A stretch of 64,000 nt of DNA from NCBI GenBank assembly GCA_947649615.1, contig CANSSG010000003.1:1-64000 (forward strand), given 5' to 3'. The stretch is from an uncultured Clostridia bacterium. GTDB lineage: Bacteria > Bacillota > Clostridia > Oscillospirales > Oscillospiraceae. A model generated the notes under the pieces. It worked only from the letters and a program-made list of their open reading frames with translations, made no database searches and was not told the origin of the DNA. Both the position numbers and the translations under genes were made by a program. Of this stretch, positions 46,002-54,045 are shown one piece after another; the stretch's first letter is position 1, and each line of letters starts with the position of its first letter.

Positions 46002-46030
46002 TTGCTTTTTTTATCGGCATTTTGTATAAT
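46002..46030 (+). promoter_or_regulatory. Sigma-A promoter of glnS
   Basis: TTGCTT, 17-nt spacer, perfect TATAAT. The leader is ~50 nt, so no T-box. Confidence 0.8.
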
Positions 46031-46085
46031 TTAGCTTGTCCATTTTTGGATAAGACTCTGAATTTATTGTGAGGAGCGTGACGAC

Positions 46086-47783
46086 ATGGCCGAGGAAATT
46101 CTGGCCCCTATGACCGGGGAGGCCGAAAGCAAAAACTTTATCCACCAGTTCATCGACGAGGACATCGCAGAGGGAGGCAGGTTCCAAGGCATGGCCGTCC
46201 ATACCCGTTTTCCGCCTGAGCCAAACGGCTACCTCCACATTGGGCACTGCAAGGCGTTGTGCATTGATTTTGGCACCGCCGAGAAGTACGGTGGCCTGTG
46301 CAACCTGCGCATGGACGACACCAATCCTACCAAGGAGGATGTGGAGTATGTGCAGGCGATTCAGGAGGATATCCACTGGCTGGGGTTCGACTGGGGCGAC
46401 CGGTTCTTCTATGCCTCCGATTACTTCGAGAAAATGTACGAGTGCGCTGAGCTGCTGATTCGGAAGGGGCTGGCTTATGTCTGCCAGCTAACGCCGGAGG
46501 AATTTAAAGCGTACCGGGGCGATGTGTCCACTCCGGCGCGTTGCCCTTACCGGGACCGCCCGGTGGAAGAGAACCTGGATTTGTTCCGGCGGATGCGGGC
46601 AGGGGAGTTCCCCAACGGCGCAATGACCCTGCGGGCCAAAATCGACCGGGCCAGCGGGAACTTCAATATGCGGGACCCGGTTATTTACCGCATTAACCAC
46701 ATGCACCACCACCGGCAGGGGGACAAGTGGTGCATCTATCCGATGTACGATTTCGCGCACCCAATCGAGGACGCGCTGGAAGGGATCACGCATTCCCTCT
46801 GCTCCTTGGAGTTTGAGGATCATAGGCCTTTGTATGACTGGGTCGTGGCGAATTGCGATTTGCCCAGCAAGCCGAGGCAGATCGAGTTTGCAAGGCTGGG
46901 CATCAACTACACCGTCATGAGCAAGCGGAAGCTGCGGCAGTTGGTGGAAGAGGGGAAGGTCTCCGGGTGGGACGACCCCCGTATGCCGACGCTGTGCGGC
47001 CTGCGGCGGAGAGGGTATACGCCCCGTGCTATTCGGAATTTCTGCGAGCGGATCGGCGTGGCGAAGGCCAGCAGCACTGTAGAGTTCGCTTTCCTGGAGC
47101 ACTGTCTCAGGGAGGATTTGAACGAGAGCGCCCAGCGGGTGATGGCGGTCATCCGGCCGGTGAAGCTGGTGATTACCAACTATCCCGAGGGGCAGAGTGA
47201 GACGTTTGAAGTGGAGAACAATCCCAACCTCCCTGAGGATGGAAGCCGGACGATTACCTTTTCCCGGGAAATCTATGTGGAAGCAGAGGACTTCCTGGAA
47301 ACCCCCGTCCCCAAGTATAAGCGGCTGTATCCCGAAGGGCCGGAGTGCCGGTTAAAAGGCGCTTACCTCATTAAATGCACCGGATGCAGGAAGGATGAGA
47401 CGGGGAATATCGTCGAAATCCTGGCTACCTACGACCCGGAGAGCAGGGGAGGGAACCCTGCCGATGGGCGGAAGGTAAAGGGGGCGACCATCCATTGGGT
47501 GGACGCCGCCACCGCCGTGGATGCGGAATGCAGGCTCTATGACAACCTGTTCAGCGATGCTGCGCCGGACTCGGCGGATAAGAATTTCCTGGACTGCATG
47601 AACGAAACTTCCCTGGAAGTGGTATCTGGGTGCAAGGTGGAAGCGGGGCTGGCCCAGTCCGTGGCGCCGGCAAACTTCCAGTTTATGCGGGTAGGGTATT
47701 TCTGCCTGGATAGCAAGGACAGCAAGCCCGGGCATCTGGTGTTCAACCGGAGCGTGGGGCTGAAAGACAGTTTTAAAATGTAA
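46086..47783 (+). CDS. glnS: Glutaminyl-tRNA synthetase
   Basis: 565-aa class Ib synthetase. The HIGH motif is in FPPEPNGYLHIGHCK (~50) and the KMSKS equivalent is VMSKRKLR (~277), followed by the two beta-barrel anticodon-binding domains. The FPPEPNG form, with Pro-Glu, marks GlnRS rather than GluRS. Many Gram-positives lack GlnRS and use GatCAB; its presence here suggests direct Gln-tRNA charging. A strong terminator follows. Confidence 0.96.
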   Translation: MAEEILAPMTGEAESKNFIHQFIDEDIAEGGRFQGMAVHTRFPPEPNGYLHIGHCKALCIDFGTAEKYGGLCNLRMDDTNPTKEDVEYVQAIQEDIHWLGFDWGDRFFYASDYFEKMYECAELLIRKGLAYVCQLTPEEFKAYRGDVSTPARCPYRDRPVEENLDLFRRMRAGEFPNGAMTLRAKIDRASGNFNMRDPVIYRINHMHHHRQGDKWCIYPMYDFAHPIEDALEGITHSLCSLEFEDHRPLYDWVVANCDLPSKPRQIEFARLGINYTVMSKRKLRQLVEEGKVSGWDDPRMPTLCGLRRRGYTPRAIRNFCERIGVAKASSTVEFAFLEHCLREDLNESAQRVMAVIRPVKLVITNYPEGQSETFEVENNPNLPEDGSRTITFSREIYVEAEDFLETPVPKYKRLYPEGPECRLKGAYLIKCTGCRKDETGNIVEILATYDPESRGGNPADGRKVKGATIHWVDAATAVDAECRLYDNLFSDAAPDSADKNFLDCMNETSLEVVSGCKVEAGLAQSVAPANFQFMRVGYFCLDSKDSKPGHLVFNRSVGLKDSFKM

Positions 47784-47791
47784 GCAGTTCT

Positions 47792-47825
47792 CCGGCGGCG
47801 CAGCTTTGTGCCGCCGGGTTTTTTT
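47792..47825 (+). terminator. Terminator of glnS
   Basis: 11-bp stem ccggcggcgca / tgtgccgccgg (47792-47818, one G-T pair) then a T7 run. Confidence 0.85.
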
Positions 47826-47871
47826 ATCCAGCCCACAGGTATCAACCCCTTTCGCCTGTAAGGCAAAAATT

Positions 47872-47901
47872 GTTTCTTTTTGCTTCTTTTTCTTTATTCA
47901 T
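47872..47901. repeat. Intergenic repeat copy (inverted match to 50519-50548)
   Basis: A 30-nt T/C-rich stretch that matches the reverse complement of 50519-50548 at 29 of 30 positions. Here the hairpin partner arm is degraded. The rest of 47826-48018 holds no gene. Confidence 0.6.
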
Positions 47902-48018
47902 GAAGAAAAGGATAGTCTCCGCATAGTTCTCTTGCCGTATTCACAAATTGTTCAAATTCCAGTCATAACCAGTTCTTTTCCTTTGGTTATATTGATGATG
48001 ACAAAAGGAGGATGCCGC

Positions 48019-48675
48019 ATGACAACTAATCAGCCTTACCTGCAACAGCTTCATTACCAGATTACGCCGGAGGATTATGCCGCTCTGCGGGACTGCCTGT
48101 CCGCCAGGACAGTAGGGGAGTCCGCCAGAAGCGTTCACACCATGTTTTTCAACAGCTACCTCGACCAGATGCCCGCTTATTCCGGGCAAGAGCTGTCCGT
48201 TCCGGCGGCCCGGTTCTCGCTGAATTATCACGACGGTGATCCTACCTACCTCATCCTGGAACGGCGTATGGACGGACAGCGCACCAGGGCCATGGTGACG
48301 GAGGCCGAGTGCCGCGCCTTGCTGGCGGGGGAGACCGATTGGCTCCTGAACCGCCACAACCCGCTGCTCCTGGATTTCTACGATGGCCTGACCGAGCGGA
48401 TGCTGCTGCCGCAGATGATCGTTTCCTATCAACGTGAAATCTACACCGCCAGCGGACTGGATTTGTGGGTGGCATTGGATACGGACATCCGTTCGTCTAT
48501 GGACCACATGAATTTCCTGGACCCAGGGCTGTTGGAACAGAATACGGCGGATCAGGAAACGCGAATCCTGATGGAAGTCAGCTATAGCAGCCGGATTCCT
48601 GACGACGTGCTGTGCCTGCTGGAAGAAAATGCGCCAAGGCGCAAGCTGGTTCGTAAAGGGTACTTGACAGCTTAA
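48019..48675 (+). CDS. VTC-domain (polyphosphate polymerase-like) protein
   Basis: 218-aa protein with the layout of the VTC/CYTH tunnel domain: YQITPEDYAALRDCL near the start, HTMFFNSYLDQ (strand usually ending YFD), YLILERRMDGQRTRAM (the cationic strand), and IVSYQREIY...LDLWVALDTDIRSS at the end. VTC proteins make polyphosphate from nucleotide in fungi and several bacteria. The catalytic state here is unverified. The ATG at 48019 follows AAAGGAGG by 7 nt; the longer frame upstream overlaps a repeat. Monocistronic, ending at a hairpin. Confidence 0.75.
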   Translation: MTTNQPYLQQLHYQITPEDYAALRDCLSARTVGESARSVHTMFFNSYLDQMPAYSGQELSVPAARFSLNYHDGDPTYLILERRMDGQRTRAMVTEAECRALLAGETDWLLNRHNPLLLDFYDGLTERMLLPQMIVSYQREIYTASGLDLWVALDTDIRSSMDHMNFLDPGLLEQNTADQETRILMEVSYSSRIPDDVLCLLEENAPRRKLVRKGYLTA

Positions 48676-48681
48676 GACACG

Positions 48682-48713
48682 GACGGCTGGATTTTTGTCC
48701 AGCCGTCTTGATT
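48682..48713 (+). terminator. Terminator of VTC gene
   Basis: 10-bp stem gacggctgga / tccagccgtc with a 6-nt loop, then TTGATTT. The tail overlaps the -35 box of the next promoter. Confidence 0.65.
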
Positions 48714-48735
48714 TGTCCGCTGTTTCTGTTATAAT
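48708..48735 (+). promoter_or_regulatory. Probable promoter of recombinase gene
   Basis: TTGATT, 16-nt spacer, perfect TATAAT, giving a long (~150 nt) leader before the recombinase start. Confidence 0.6.
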
Positions 48736-48777
48736 AGACGCCATACTGCACATAGCGCTGGATGACTAGTTTGAATG

Positions 48778-48848
48778 AGGGGAGGGCGGTTTGCCGGGAT
48801 ATACATGATTGAACAAAATAAAAATTTTGTTCAATCTAGGGGAGGGCG
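48778..48848. repeat. Direct and inverted repeats in recombinase leader
   Basis: aggggagggcg occurs at 48778-48788 and 48838-48848, exactly 60 bp apart. Between them lies a perfect 13-bp inverted repeat gattgaacaaaat / attttgttcaatc (48807-48836, 4-nt loop). Such a layout could be an operator, a recombinase site or an RNA hairpin. Confidence 0.5.
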
Positions 48849-48891
48849 CCGGCCCATTTAACCCTGTACAGGCCTGGACATGCCTTAGACT

Positions 48892-49896
48892 ATGATTGAT
48901 TACCGCAGCGAAGCGCCGCAGGTCTTGCGGGACTTTTTGGCTTACCATGAAACCATTAAAGCGCATTCCCAGAAAACTGTGGATGAATACTTTCTCGACC
49001 TGCGGAACTTTTTCCGCTATATCAAACAAACCCGCGACCGTGGGCTGCGGGATTTGGACTTGGACCAAATCTCCATTATGGATGTCGATATTGGCCTAAT
49101 CCGGTCGATTACATTGACTGACGTATACGGCTATCTGACTTACCTCAGCCGGGACCGCGCGCAGCAGCAAAACAGCGGGAAAACCGCTTATGGCCTGAGC
49201 GCGTCTACCCGGGCCAGAAAAATTGCCACGCTCCGCTCCTTTTTCAACTATTTGACCCAAAAGGCCCATTTGCTGGAAGTCAACCCAATTAAGGAATTAG
49301 ATTCTCCCAAACTGAAAAAGACGCTGCCCCGGTATCTGACCTTGGATGAGAGCCTAGATTTGCTGGAAAACGTGGATGGCGCCTATAAAGAGCGGGATTA
49401 TTGTATTTTGACCCTGTTTCTCAACTGCGGCCTGCGTATTTCGGAATTAATTGGACTGAACATAACGGATATCCAAGACGACGCCCTGCGGGTGCTGGGA
49501 AAAGGCAATAAAGTGCGCATTGTGTACTTGAATGACGCCTGCAAGGCGGCGCTCAGCCGCTATTTGGCAGTCCGCCGCCCCATTTCCGGGCGGGATGAAA
49601 ACGCGCTGTTCCTTTCTTCACGGGACCAGCGGATCAGCCGTTCCAACGTCCACGCGTTAGTGAAAAAGCACCTGTCCCAAGCCGGCCTGGACAGTACGCA
49701 GTATTCGTCCCATAAGCTCCGGCACACGGCGGCCACGCTGATGCTGCAAAATGGTGTGGACGTGAAGGCGGTGCAGGAGGTTTTAGGCCATGAGCACTTG
49801 AATACCACGGAAATTTACACGCATATTGATAATGAAGCCCTTCGTGTCGCCGCCAGGGCAAATCCGCTGGGGCGCGTCAAACCGCCCAAAGAGTAA
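48892..49896 (+). CDS. Tyrosine recombinase (XerC/XerD-like)
   Basis: 334-aa integrase-family recombinase. N-terminal SAM-like core-binding domain, then the catalytic domain with all key residues: Arg in GLRISELIGLN, Lys in GKGNKVR, HKLRHTAAT (His-x-x-Arg), GHEHLNTTEIYTH (His and the nucleophilic Tyr). It fits the chromosomal Xer type acting at dif, although a second family member may exist elsewhere. The start lacks a visible Shine-Dalgarno, and a stop codon two codons upstream rules out a longer protein in this frame. Confidence 0.88.
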   Translation: MIDYRSEAPQVLRDFLAYHETIKAHSQKTVDEYFLDLRNFFRYIKQTRDRGLRDLDLDQISIMDVDIGLIRSITLTDVYGYLTYLSRDRAQQQNSGKTAYGLSASTRARKIATLRSFFNYLTQKAHLLEVNPIKELDSPKLKKTLPRYLTLDESLDLLENVDGAYKERDYCILTLFLNCGLRISELIGLNITDIQDDALRVLGKGNKVRIVYLNDACKAALSRYLAVRRPISGRDENALFLSSRDQRISRSNVHALVKKHLSQAGLDSTQYSSHKLRHTAATLMLQNGVDVKAVQEVLGHEHLNTTEIYTHIDNEALRVAARANPLGRVKPPKE

Positions 49897-49940
49897 AAGC
49901 GCCGCCGTCCACGGGATGATTCCGTGCGCGGCGGCGCTTT
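49896..49940. terminator. Bidirectional terminator
   Basis: Long hairpin aaagcgccgccg / cggcggcgcttt with an inner cacgg / ccgtg stem, between convergent recombinase and amidase genes. Confidence 0.8.
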
Positions 49941-50459
49941 CTATTTGCGTACTCCGATGAAATGCAGGAAGCGGATTCCTTGGTAATCGTAGGTGCTGAG
50001 GGGCCGGTTATCGGAATCGTAGCTGTGGGCGGCGATTAGTATATCGGCGGGCCGCAGGGCCGGGCGGCGCAGCAGTCCGACGACGATGGGAGAATGGTTC
50101 CAGTTTTCGCCGTCGAAGGAAAGCTGGATAACATCGCCAAGTTCCATTTGACTGATGGACGCATCCTGTGCTACGGGACCAATGGTCGCTTCGCTGCGGG
50201 TCATAAAGTTGTAGAAGTACGCCACCCCCGTCCACGCAGGCGCTTTGTTGTTAGGGTCGATGTAGTACCAACCAAATTCTTTGGTAAAATTCATCACGCC
50301 GCTCCCCGCATATACGCACTGCGATGCAAAATTGGTGCAGTCCCCCCCGATCTTCTCGTAGTCGTAAAATGCAGGATTCCGCCCATAGGCCCACTTTTTC
50401 GCGTACCGCACCGCAGCCCCACGGTTGTACGGAACCAACGCGCTGCTGATTTCTTCCAA
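49941..50459 (-). CDS. Amidase-domain (Amidase_6) protein
   Basis: 172-aa papain-like amidase domain. The nucleophile Cys is in GGDCTNFASQCVYAG and the His in WNHSPIVVG; the N-terminal YNRGAAVRYAKKWA is the usual lead-in. Family members process cell wall or peptides, often in spore formers, but no signal peptide is seen, so it may act inside the cell or mother cell. The start is TTG at 50459, with an AGGGGGG site about 8 nt upstream. Confidence 0.85.
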   Translation of the reverse strand: MEEISSALVPYNRGAAVRYAKKWAYGRNPAFYDYEKIGGDCTNFASQCVYAGSGVMNFTKEFGWYYIDPNNKAPAWTGVAYFYNFMTRSEATIGPVAQDASISQMELGDVIQLSFDGENWNHSPIVVGLLRRPALRPADILIAAHSYDSDNRPLSTYDYQGIRFLHFIGVRK

Positions 50460-50505
50460 AGCAAATCCCCCCTTCTGGACAGTATATGATGAAGGAAGCG
50501 GGGGT

Positions 50506-50548
50506 GTTCTTTTTCTTTATGAATAAAGAAAAAGAACCAAAAAGAAAC
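50506..50548. repeat. Hairpin repeat gttctttttctttat
   Basis: 15-bp perfect stem with 2 unpaired bases (50506-50537) plus an 11-nt tail, in the gap between the ATPase stop and the amidase start. Bases 50519-50548 recur inverted at 47872-47901. On the minus strand it would also end the ATPase transcript with T-rich sequence. Confidence 0.65.
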
Positions 50549-50561
50549 GCTTTTGCTCTGT

Positions 50562-52715
50562 CTACTTGCGGTTGATACGCAGGGTGTTGAGAACGCACAG
50601 CATACATACCCCCACATCCGCAAACACACCGGCCCACAGTTCAATGTGTCCCATAACGGAGAGAAGCATAACCAGGACTTTTATGGCGATGGCAAATACG
50701 ATATTCTCCATCGCAATGCGGCCTGTGCGCCGGGCAATACGGATGCCCGCAGCAATCTTGCTCGGTTCATCGCCCATGATGATAACATCAGCCGTCTCTA
50801 TGGCCGCGTCCGCGCCTAAACCACCCATGGCAATGCCAATATCCGCTGCGGCCAGAACGGGTGTATCATTGATGCCATCTCCGGCGTAAAGTAATTTCCC
50901 TTTATTGCTTAGCTGTTCCCGCAGTTTGCCGAGTTCATCCAGCTTATCCTGCGGCAAAAGCCCGCCGGTAGCTTGGTCTAGGCCAAGTTCGCGCCCGATG
51001 GCTTCTGCCACTGCCTGACTGTCGCCGGAAAGCATTGCTGTTTTCTGTATGCCAAGAGACCGAAGGCCGCTGATCGCTTTTTTAGCATCCTTCTTGGGAG
51101 CGTCGCGCAGCAGTACCGCTCCCCGGTACACCCCGTCTACCGCAACATAGACCGTGGTCGAAGATGCTGCATTCACGCCGGCGTCCGGCAATTTGACGCC
51201 TTCTTCTGTCAAGTAGTTTTGCTTGCCAGCAATGATTTGGCAATTGTTTGCCATCACAGATACACCGTGGCCTGGGACTTCTCGGTATTCTGACAACGCA
51301 TCGCCATCAACCGGTTTGCCATAAGCTGCGACGATGGACTGCGCAATGGGATGGGTGGAACGGCTCTCCGCCAACGCCGCCCATTCCAGCAGCTTTTCCT
51401 GGGAAATGCCTTCCGCCGGGATGCATGCGGAGACGGAAAAACGCCCTTCTGTCAGCGTCCCTGTTTTGTCGAAAGCGACAATCTGCGCTTCCGCCAACGT
51501 CTCTAAATGGTTGCCGCCCTTGACCAGCACCCCCTCCCGGGAGGCACGTCCAATGCCTGCGAAAAAGCTGAGGGGAACGGAAATCACCAGTGCGCAGGGG
51601 CAGGAAATAACCAGGAAGCAAAGGGCGCTATACACCGAGTTTGACCACTCCATCCACCCTGCCAGCGGCGGTATCACCGCCACAATGACTGCCGCAAGAC
51701 AGACGGCCGGCGTATAAACCCGGGCGAACCGGGTGATGAACTTCTCACTGGCGGCCTTTTTTTCCGATGCGTTTTCAACCATTTCCAGGATTTTGCTGGC
51801 CGTGGATTCCCCGAAGGATTTTTCCACCTTGATTTCCAGTGCGCCGCTAAGGTTGATGCATCCAGCCATCACCTGCTGGCCGGGCGCAATATCCCGCGGC
51901 ACCGATTCGCCGGTGAGCGCCGCCGTATCAAGCTGGGATGCGCCCTGCAAAACTACGCCGTCCAATGGAATCTTTTCGCCGGGACGGACGAGGATGGTTT
52001 GGCCTACCTGGACTTCTTCCGCCTCCACTTCCCTGCTCTGCCCGTTCTCTAGGAGGTTGGCGCGGTCAGGCCGGACATCCAGCAATGCGGAAATGGACTT
52101 CCGGGAAGAAGATACCGCCTTTGTTTGCAGGTACTCGCCTAAGCGGTACAGCAGAAATACAATCACGCCCTCCGGGATTTCTCCGATGCAGACTGCACCG
52201 ATGCCTGCTATGGTCATCAGAAAGCTCTCGCCAAACACTTCCCCGCGGCGAATATTTTCTATCGCCTGCATGATGATTTCCGCCGCTGCTGTGATAAACG
52301 CCGCCAGTAAAACAACGGTGGCAACCCATGGGATGCTGGGCAGAAAGACCTTCAACAGCAGGCCCGCAGCCAGCAGGGCCGCGCCGGTACCCAGGGTTAT
52401 CAATTCTTTACGGGCTTCCGCAGGGTCCTGCTCATGATTGTGGTCATGACCGCAGTTGCATCCATCTCCGTGATCGTGTCCGCAGCCGCCGTGGTCATGA
52501 TGGTGGTGATGATCGTGGCCGCAGGAACAGTGTCCGCCGTGGTCGTGGTCATGATGTTCATGCTCGTGGTGGCTGCAATGGTCATGATCGTGATGTTCAT
52601 GCTCATGGTGGCCGCAATGGCCATGGTCGTGATGTTCATGCTCATGATGGCTGCAATGGTCGTGGTCGTGATGCGCATGCTCGTGGGTTTGTTCGGCAAG
52701 TTTTTCTTTCTCCAT
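50562..52715 (-). CDS. Heavy-metal translocating P1B-type ATPase with His-rich tail
   Basis: 717-aa metal efflux pump (Zn/Cd/Pb/Co type). The membrane metal site is SCPCALVIS, with LTGES (actuator), DKTGTLTEG (phosphorylation) and GDGINDTPVL (hinge). The usual N-terminal HMA ferredoxin-like domain is absent; residues ~11-95 are instead a His/Asp/Cys-rich metal-binding stretch with four near-identical 13-residue units. It starts 4 nt after the ArsR-type regulator gene ends, so regulator and pump form one operon. Zn2+ or Cd2+ is the likely substrate by the CPC motif and the regulator. Confidence 0.93.
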   Translation of the reverse strand: MEKEKLAEQTHEHAHHDHDHCSHHEHEHHDHGHCGHHEHEHHDHDHCSHHEHEHHDHDHGGHCSCGHDHHHHHDHGGCGHDHGDGCNCGHDHNHEQDPAEARKELITLGTGAALLAAGLLLKVFLPSIPWVATVVLLAAFITAAAEIIMQAIENIRRGEVFGESFLMTIAGIGAVCIGEIPEGVIVFLLYRLGEYLQTKAVSSSRKSISALLDVRPDRANLLENGQSREVEAEEVQVGQTILVRPGEKIPLDGVVLQGASQLDTAALTGESVPRDIAPGQQVMAGCINLSGALEIKVEKSFGESTASKILEMVENASEKKAASEKFITRFARVYTPAVCLAAVIVAVIPPLAGWMEWSNSVYSALCFLVISCPCALVISVPLSFFAGIGRASREGVLVKGGNHLETLAEAQIVAFDKTGTLTEGRFSVSACIPAEGISQEKLLEWAALAESRSTHPIAQSIVAAYGKPVDGDALSEYREVPGHGVSVMANNCQIIAGKQNYLTEEGVKLPDAGVNAASSTTVYVAVDGVYRGAVLLRDAPKKDAKKAISGLRSLGIQKTAMLSGDSQAVAEAIGRELGLDQATGGLLPQDKLDELGKLREQLSNKGKLLYAGDGINDTPVLAAADIGIAMGGLGADAAIETADVIIMGDEPSKIAAGIRIARRTGRIAMENIVFAIAIKVLVMLLSVMGHIELWAGVFADVGVCMLCVLNTLRINRK
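52530..52685 (-). repeat. In-frame 39-bp minisatellite in the ATPase gene
   Basis: Four tandem 39-bp units encoding 13-residue His-rich repeats (pattern HEHxHHDHxHxxH) at residues 11-62. The unit number could vary by slippage while keeping the frame. Confidence 0.8.
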
Positions 52716-52718
52716 TGG

Positions 52719-53090
52719 TTACCCCTCCATTTCTTCCATGACGTGATCGAAGGCCATAGCAAATATTTGCCCGATATGGGCGTCGTCCAGGGAGTAATAG
52801 ACCACCCTCCCCTGCTTGCGGCTTTTCACAATGCGGGAGACCTTCAGGATTCGCAATTGATGGCTGATGGCGCTCTGTGTCATGCCCAGCAGCGCCGCCA
52901 GGTCGCATACGCACATTTCTTCGATGTTTAAGGCGCAGATAATGCGGGCGCGGGTGCTGTCGCCAAAGACCTTGAACAGCTCGGAAACCTCATAAACCGG
53001 CGCTTCATCTGGCATTTTGGCCTTGACCCTGGCAAGGACATCTTCGTGGATAACACTGACTTCACAGACTTCGATGGATTCCCGCTCCAT
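52719..53090 (-). CDS. ArsR/SmtB-family metal-responsive repressor
   Basis: 123-aa winged-helix repressor. The DNA-recognition helix is TQSAISHQLRILK; CVCDLA at the preceding helix is the alpha-3 CxC metal site of CadC/ArsR proteins, and an N-terminal Cys (EVCEV) completes a CadC-like site. Metal binding should release it from DNA and induce the pump downstream. The ATG at 53090 follows GGGGGAAG; an earlier ATG (53147) lies inside the operator. Confidence 0.92.
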   Translation of the reverse strand: MERESIEVCEVSVIHEDVLARVKAKMPDEAPVYEVSELFKVFGDSTRARIICALNIEEMCVCDLAALLGMTQSAISHQLRILKVSRIVKSRKQGRVVYYSLDDAHIGQIFAMAFDHVMEEMEG

Positions 53091-53116
53091 AGCGCTTCCC
53101 CCTGTCATAGAATGTT

Positions 53117-53146
53117 TGAACAAATGAATATATGAGCAACTGTTCA
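53117..53146 (-). promoter_or_regulatory. ArsR-type operator
   Basis: Inverted repeat tgaaca ... tgttca with an AT-rich centre (aatgaatatatgag), just downstream of the -10. It resembles SmtB/CadC operators, implying autoregulation. Confidence 0.6.
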
Positions 53147-53154
53147 TGTTTCAA

Positions 53155-53182
53155 ATTATACGCAGTTTTTTTCATTTGTCAA
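53155..53182 (-). promoter_or_regulatory. Sigma-A promoter of metal-efflux operon
   Basis: Minus strand perfect TTGACA (53177-53182), 16-nt spacer, perfect TATAAT (53155-53160). Confidence 0.85.
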
Positions 53183-53193
53183 GGGGGGAAAGC

Positions 53194-53225
53194 AAAAAAA
53201 TTGCGCCCTGCCGGAGGCAGGACGC
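53194..53225 (-). terminator. Terminator of LysM-CAP gene
   Basis: Stem GCGTCCTGCC / GGCAGGGCGC (one G-T pair), then AATTTTTTT on the minus strand. Confidence 0.8.
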
Positions 53226-53259
53226 AGTTTGGGCCAAAGGTCTCCCCTGCCCTGCGGGG

Positions 53260-53874
53260 TCAGCCGATGAACATTTGGGTCCAGTAGTTTCCGTTGGCGT
53301 AATAGCCTACGCCGATTTGCGTATAGGACGCGTTTAGGATATTGGCGCGGTGGCCGCTGGAGTTCATCCAAGCGTCCATGACGGCGGCAGGCGTACGCTG
53401 GCCGTAGGCTATGTTTTCCCCGGCGGAACGGTAGGATAGTCCGAAGGATCGGATCATCTCAAACGGAGTGCCATAGGTGGGGCTGGTATGGGAGAAATAG
53501 CGGTTCCGGGCCATATCCTCCGATTTATAGCGGGCGACGCGGGAAAGCTCCCAATTCAGCGTCAAGGCAGGCAGGCCGTTTTTAGTGCGCTGCTCATTGA
53601 CCAGGCGGGCCACTTCTTCCTCAAAATTCTGGACGCCGGTGGAAATTTGGGGAATTGTTAGACGCTGCCCAGGGTAAATCAGATTGGGGTTAGAGATTTG
53701 GGGGTTGGCGGCAATAATCTCGCTGGTTCCTACCTGGTACTTAACGGCCAGCTTCCACATGGTATCGCCTTTCACAACGGTGTGGGTCAGATTGGCGGCA
53801 AAGGCAGAAGTGGAAAGGACAACGGCCAGCGCGGCGGCTACCGCCGCTGTGGTAAGCTTTCTTACGCGTTTCAT
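53260..53874 (-). CDS. Secreted LysM-CAP domain protein
   Basis: 204-aa exported protein. Signal peptide (~1-26, ending SAFA), one LysM domain (~30-74, THTVVKGDTMWKLAVKYQV ... YPGQRLTIP) that binds peptidoglycan, then a CAP/SCP (YkwD-like) domain (~85-204) with SHTSP, GENIAYG, WMNSSGHRANIL and the final Trp/Gly tail. In spore formers such proteins sit in the wall or spore coat (SafA/YkwD-like). AGGAGG precedes the ATG. Confidence 0.93.
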   Translation of the reverse strand: MKRVRKLTTAAVAAALAVVLSTSAFAANLTHTVVKGDTMWKLAVKYQVGTSEIIAANPQISNPNLIYPGQRLTIPQISTGVQNFEEEVARLVNEQRTKNGLPALTLNWELSRVARYKSEDMARNRYFSHTSPTYGTPFEMIRSFGLSYRSAGENIAYGQRTPAAVMDAWMNSSGHRANILNASYTQIGVGYYANGNYWTQMFIG

Positions 53875-53913
53875 AAAATTCCTCCTTTGGTCCTGGGCTG
53901 TAGGTTCATATAA

Positions 53914-53942
53914 ATTGTAACTAATTTGTAACTATTTTGCAA
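53914..53942 (-). promoter_or_regulatory. Promoter of LysM-CAP gene
   Basis: Minus strand TTGCAA (53937-53942), 17-nt spacer, TACAAT (53914-53919). An agttacaa motif is repeated across the spacer. Confidence 0.65.
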
Positions 53943-53992
53943 ATGCAATGGTTGGAGGAATTGGAACAAAAAGCCTTGCCGCGTCTCCGCAC

Positions 53993-54030
53993 AAAGAAGT
54001 CCGCAGCATCAACTGCTGCGGACTTCTTTT
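53993..54030. terminator. Terminator of aldolase gene
   Basis: 16-bp stem aaagaagtccgcagca / tgctgcggacttcttt with a 5-nt loop and T4. Confidence 0.8.
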
Positions 54031-54045
54031 GTAATTGGGCTTTTC

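Noticed and set aside
52434-52931. Plus-strand Val/Met-rich frame opposite the His-rich tail
   Set aside because: The complement of His/Asp codons reads as Val/Met; it is a by-product of the ATPase minisatellite.
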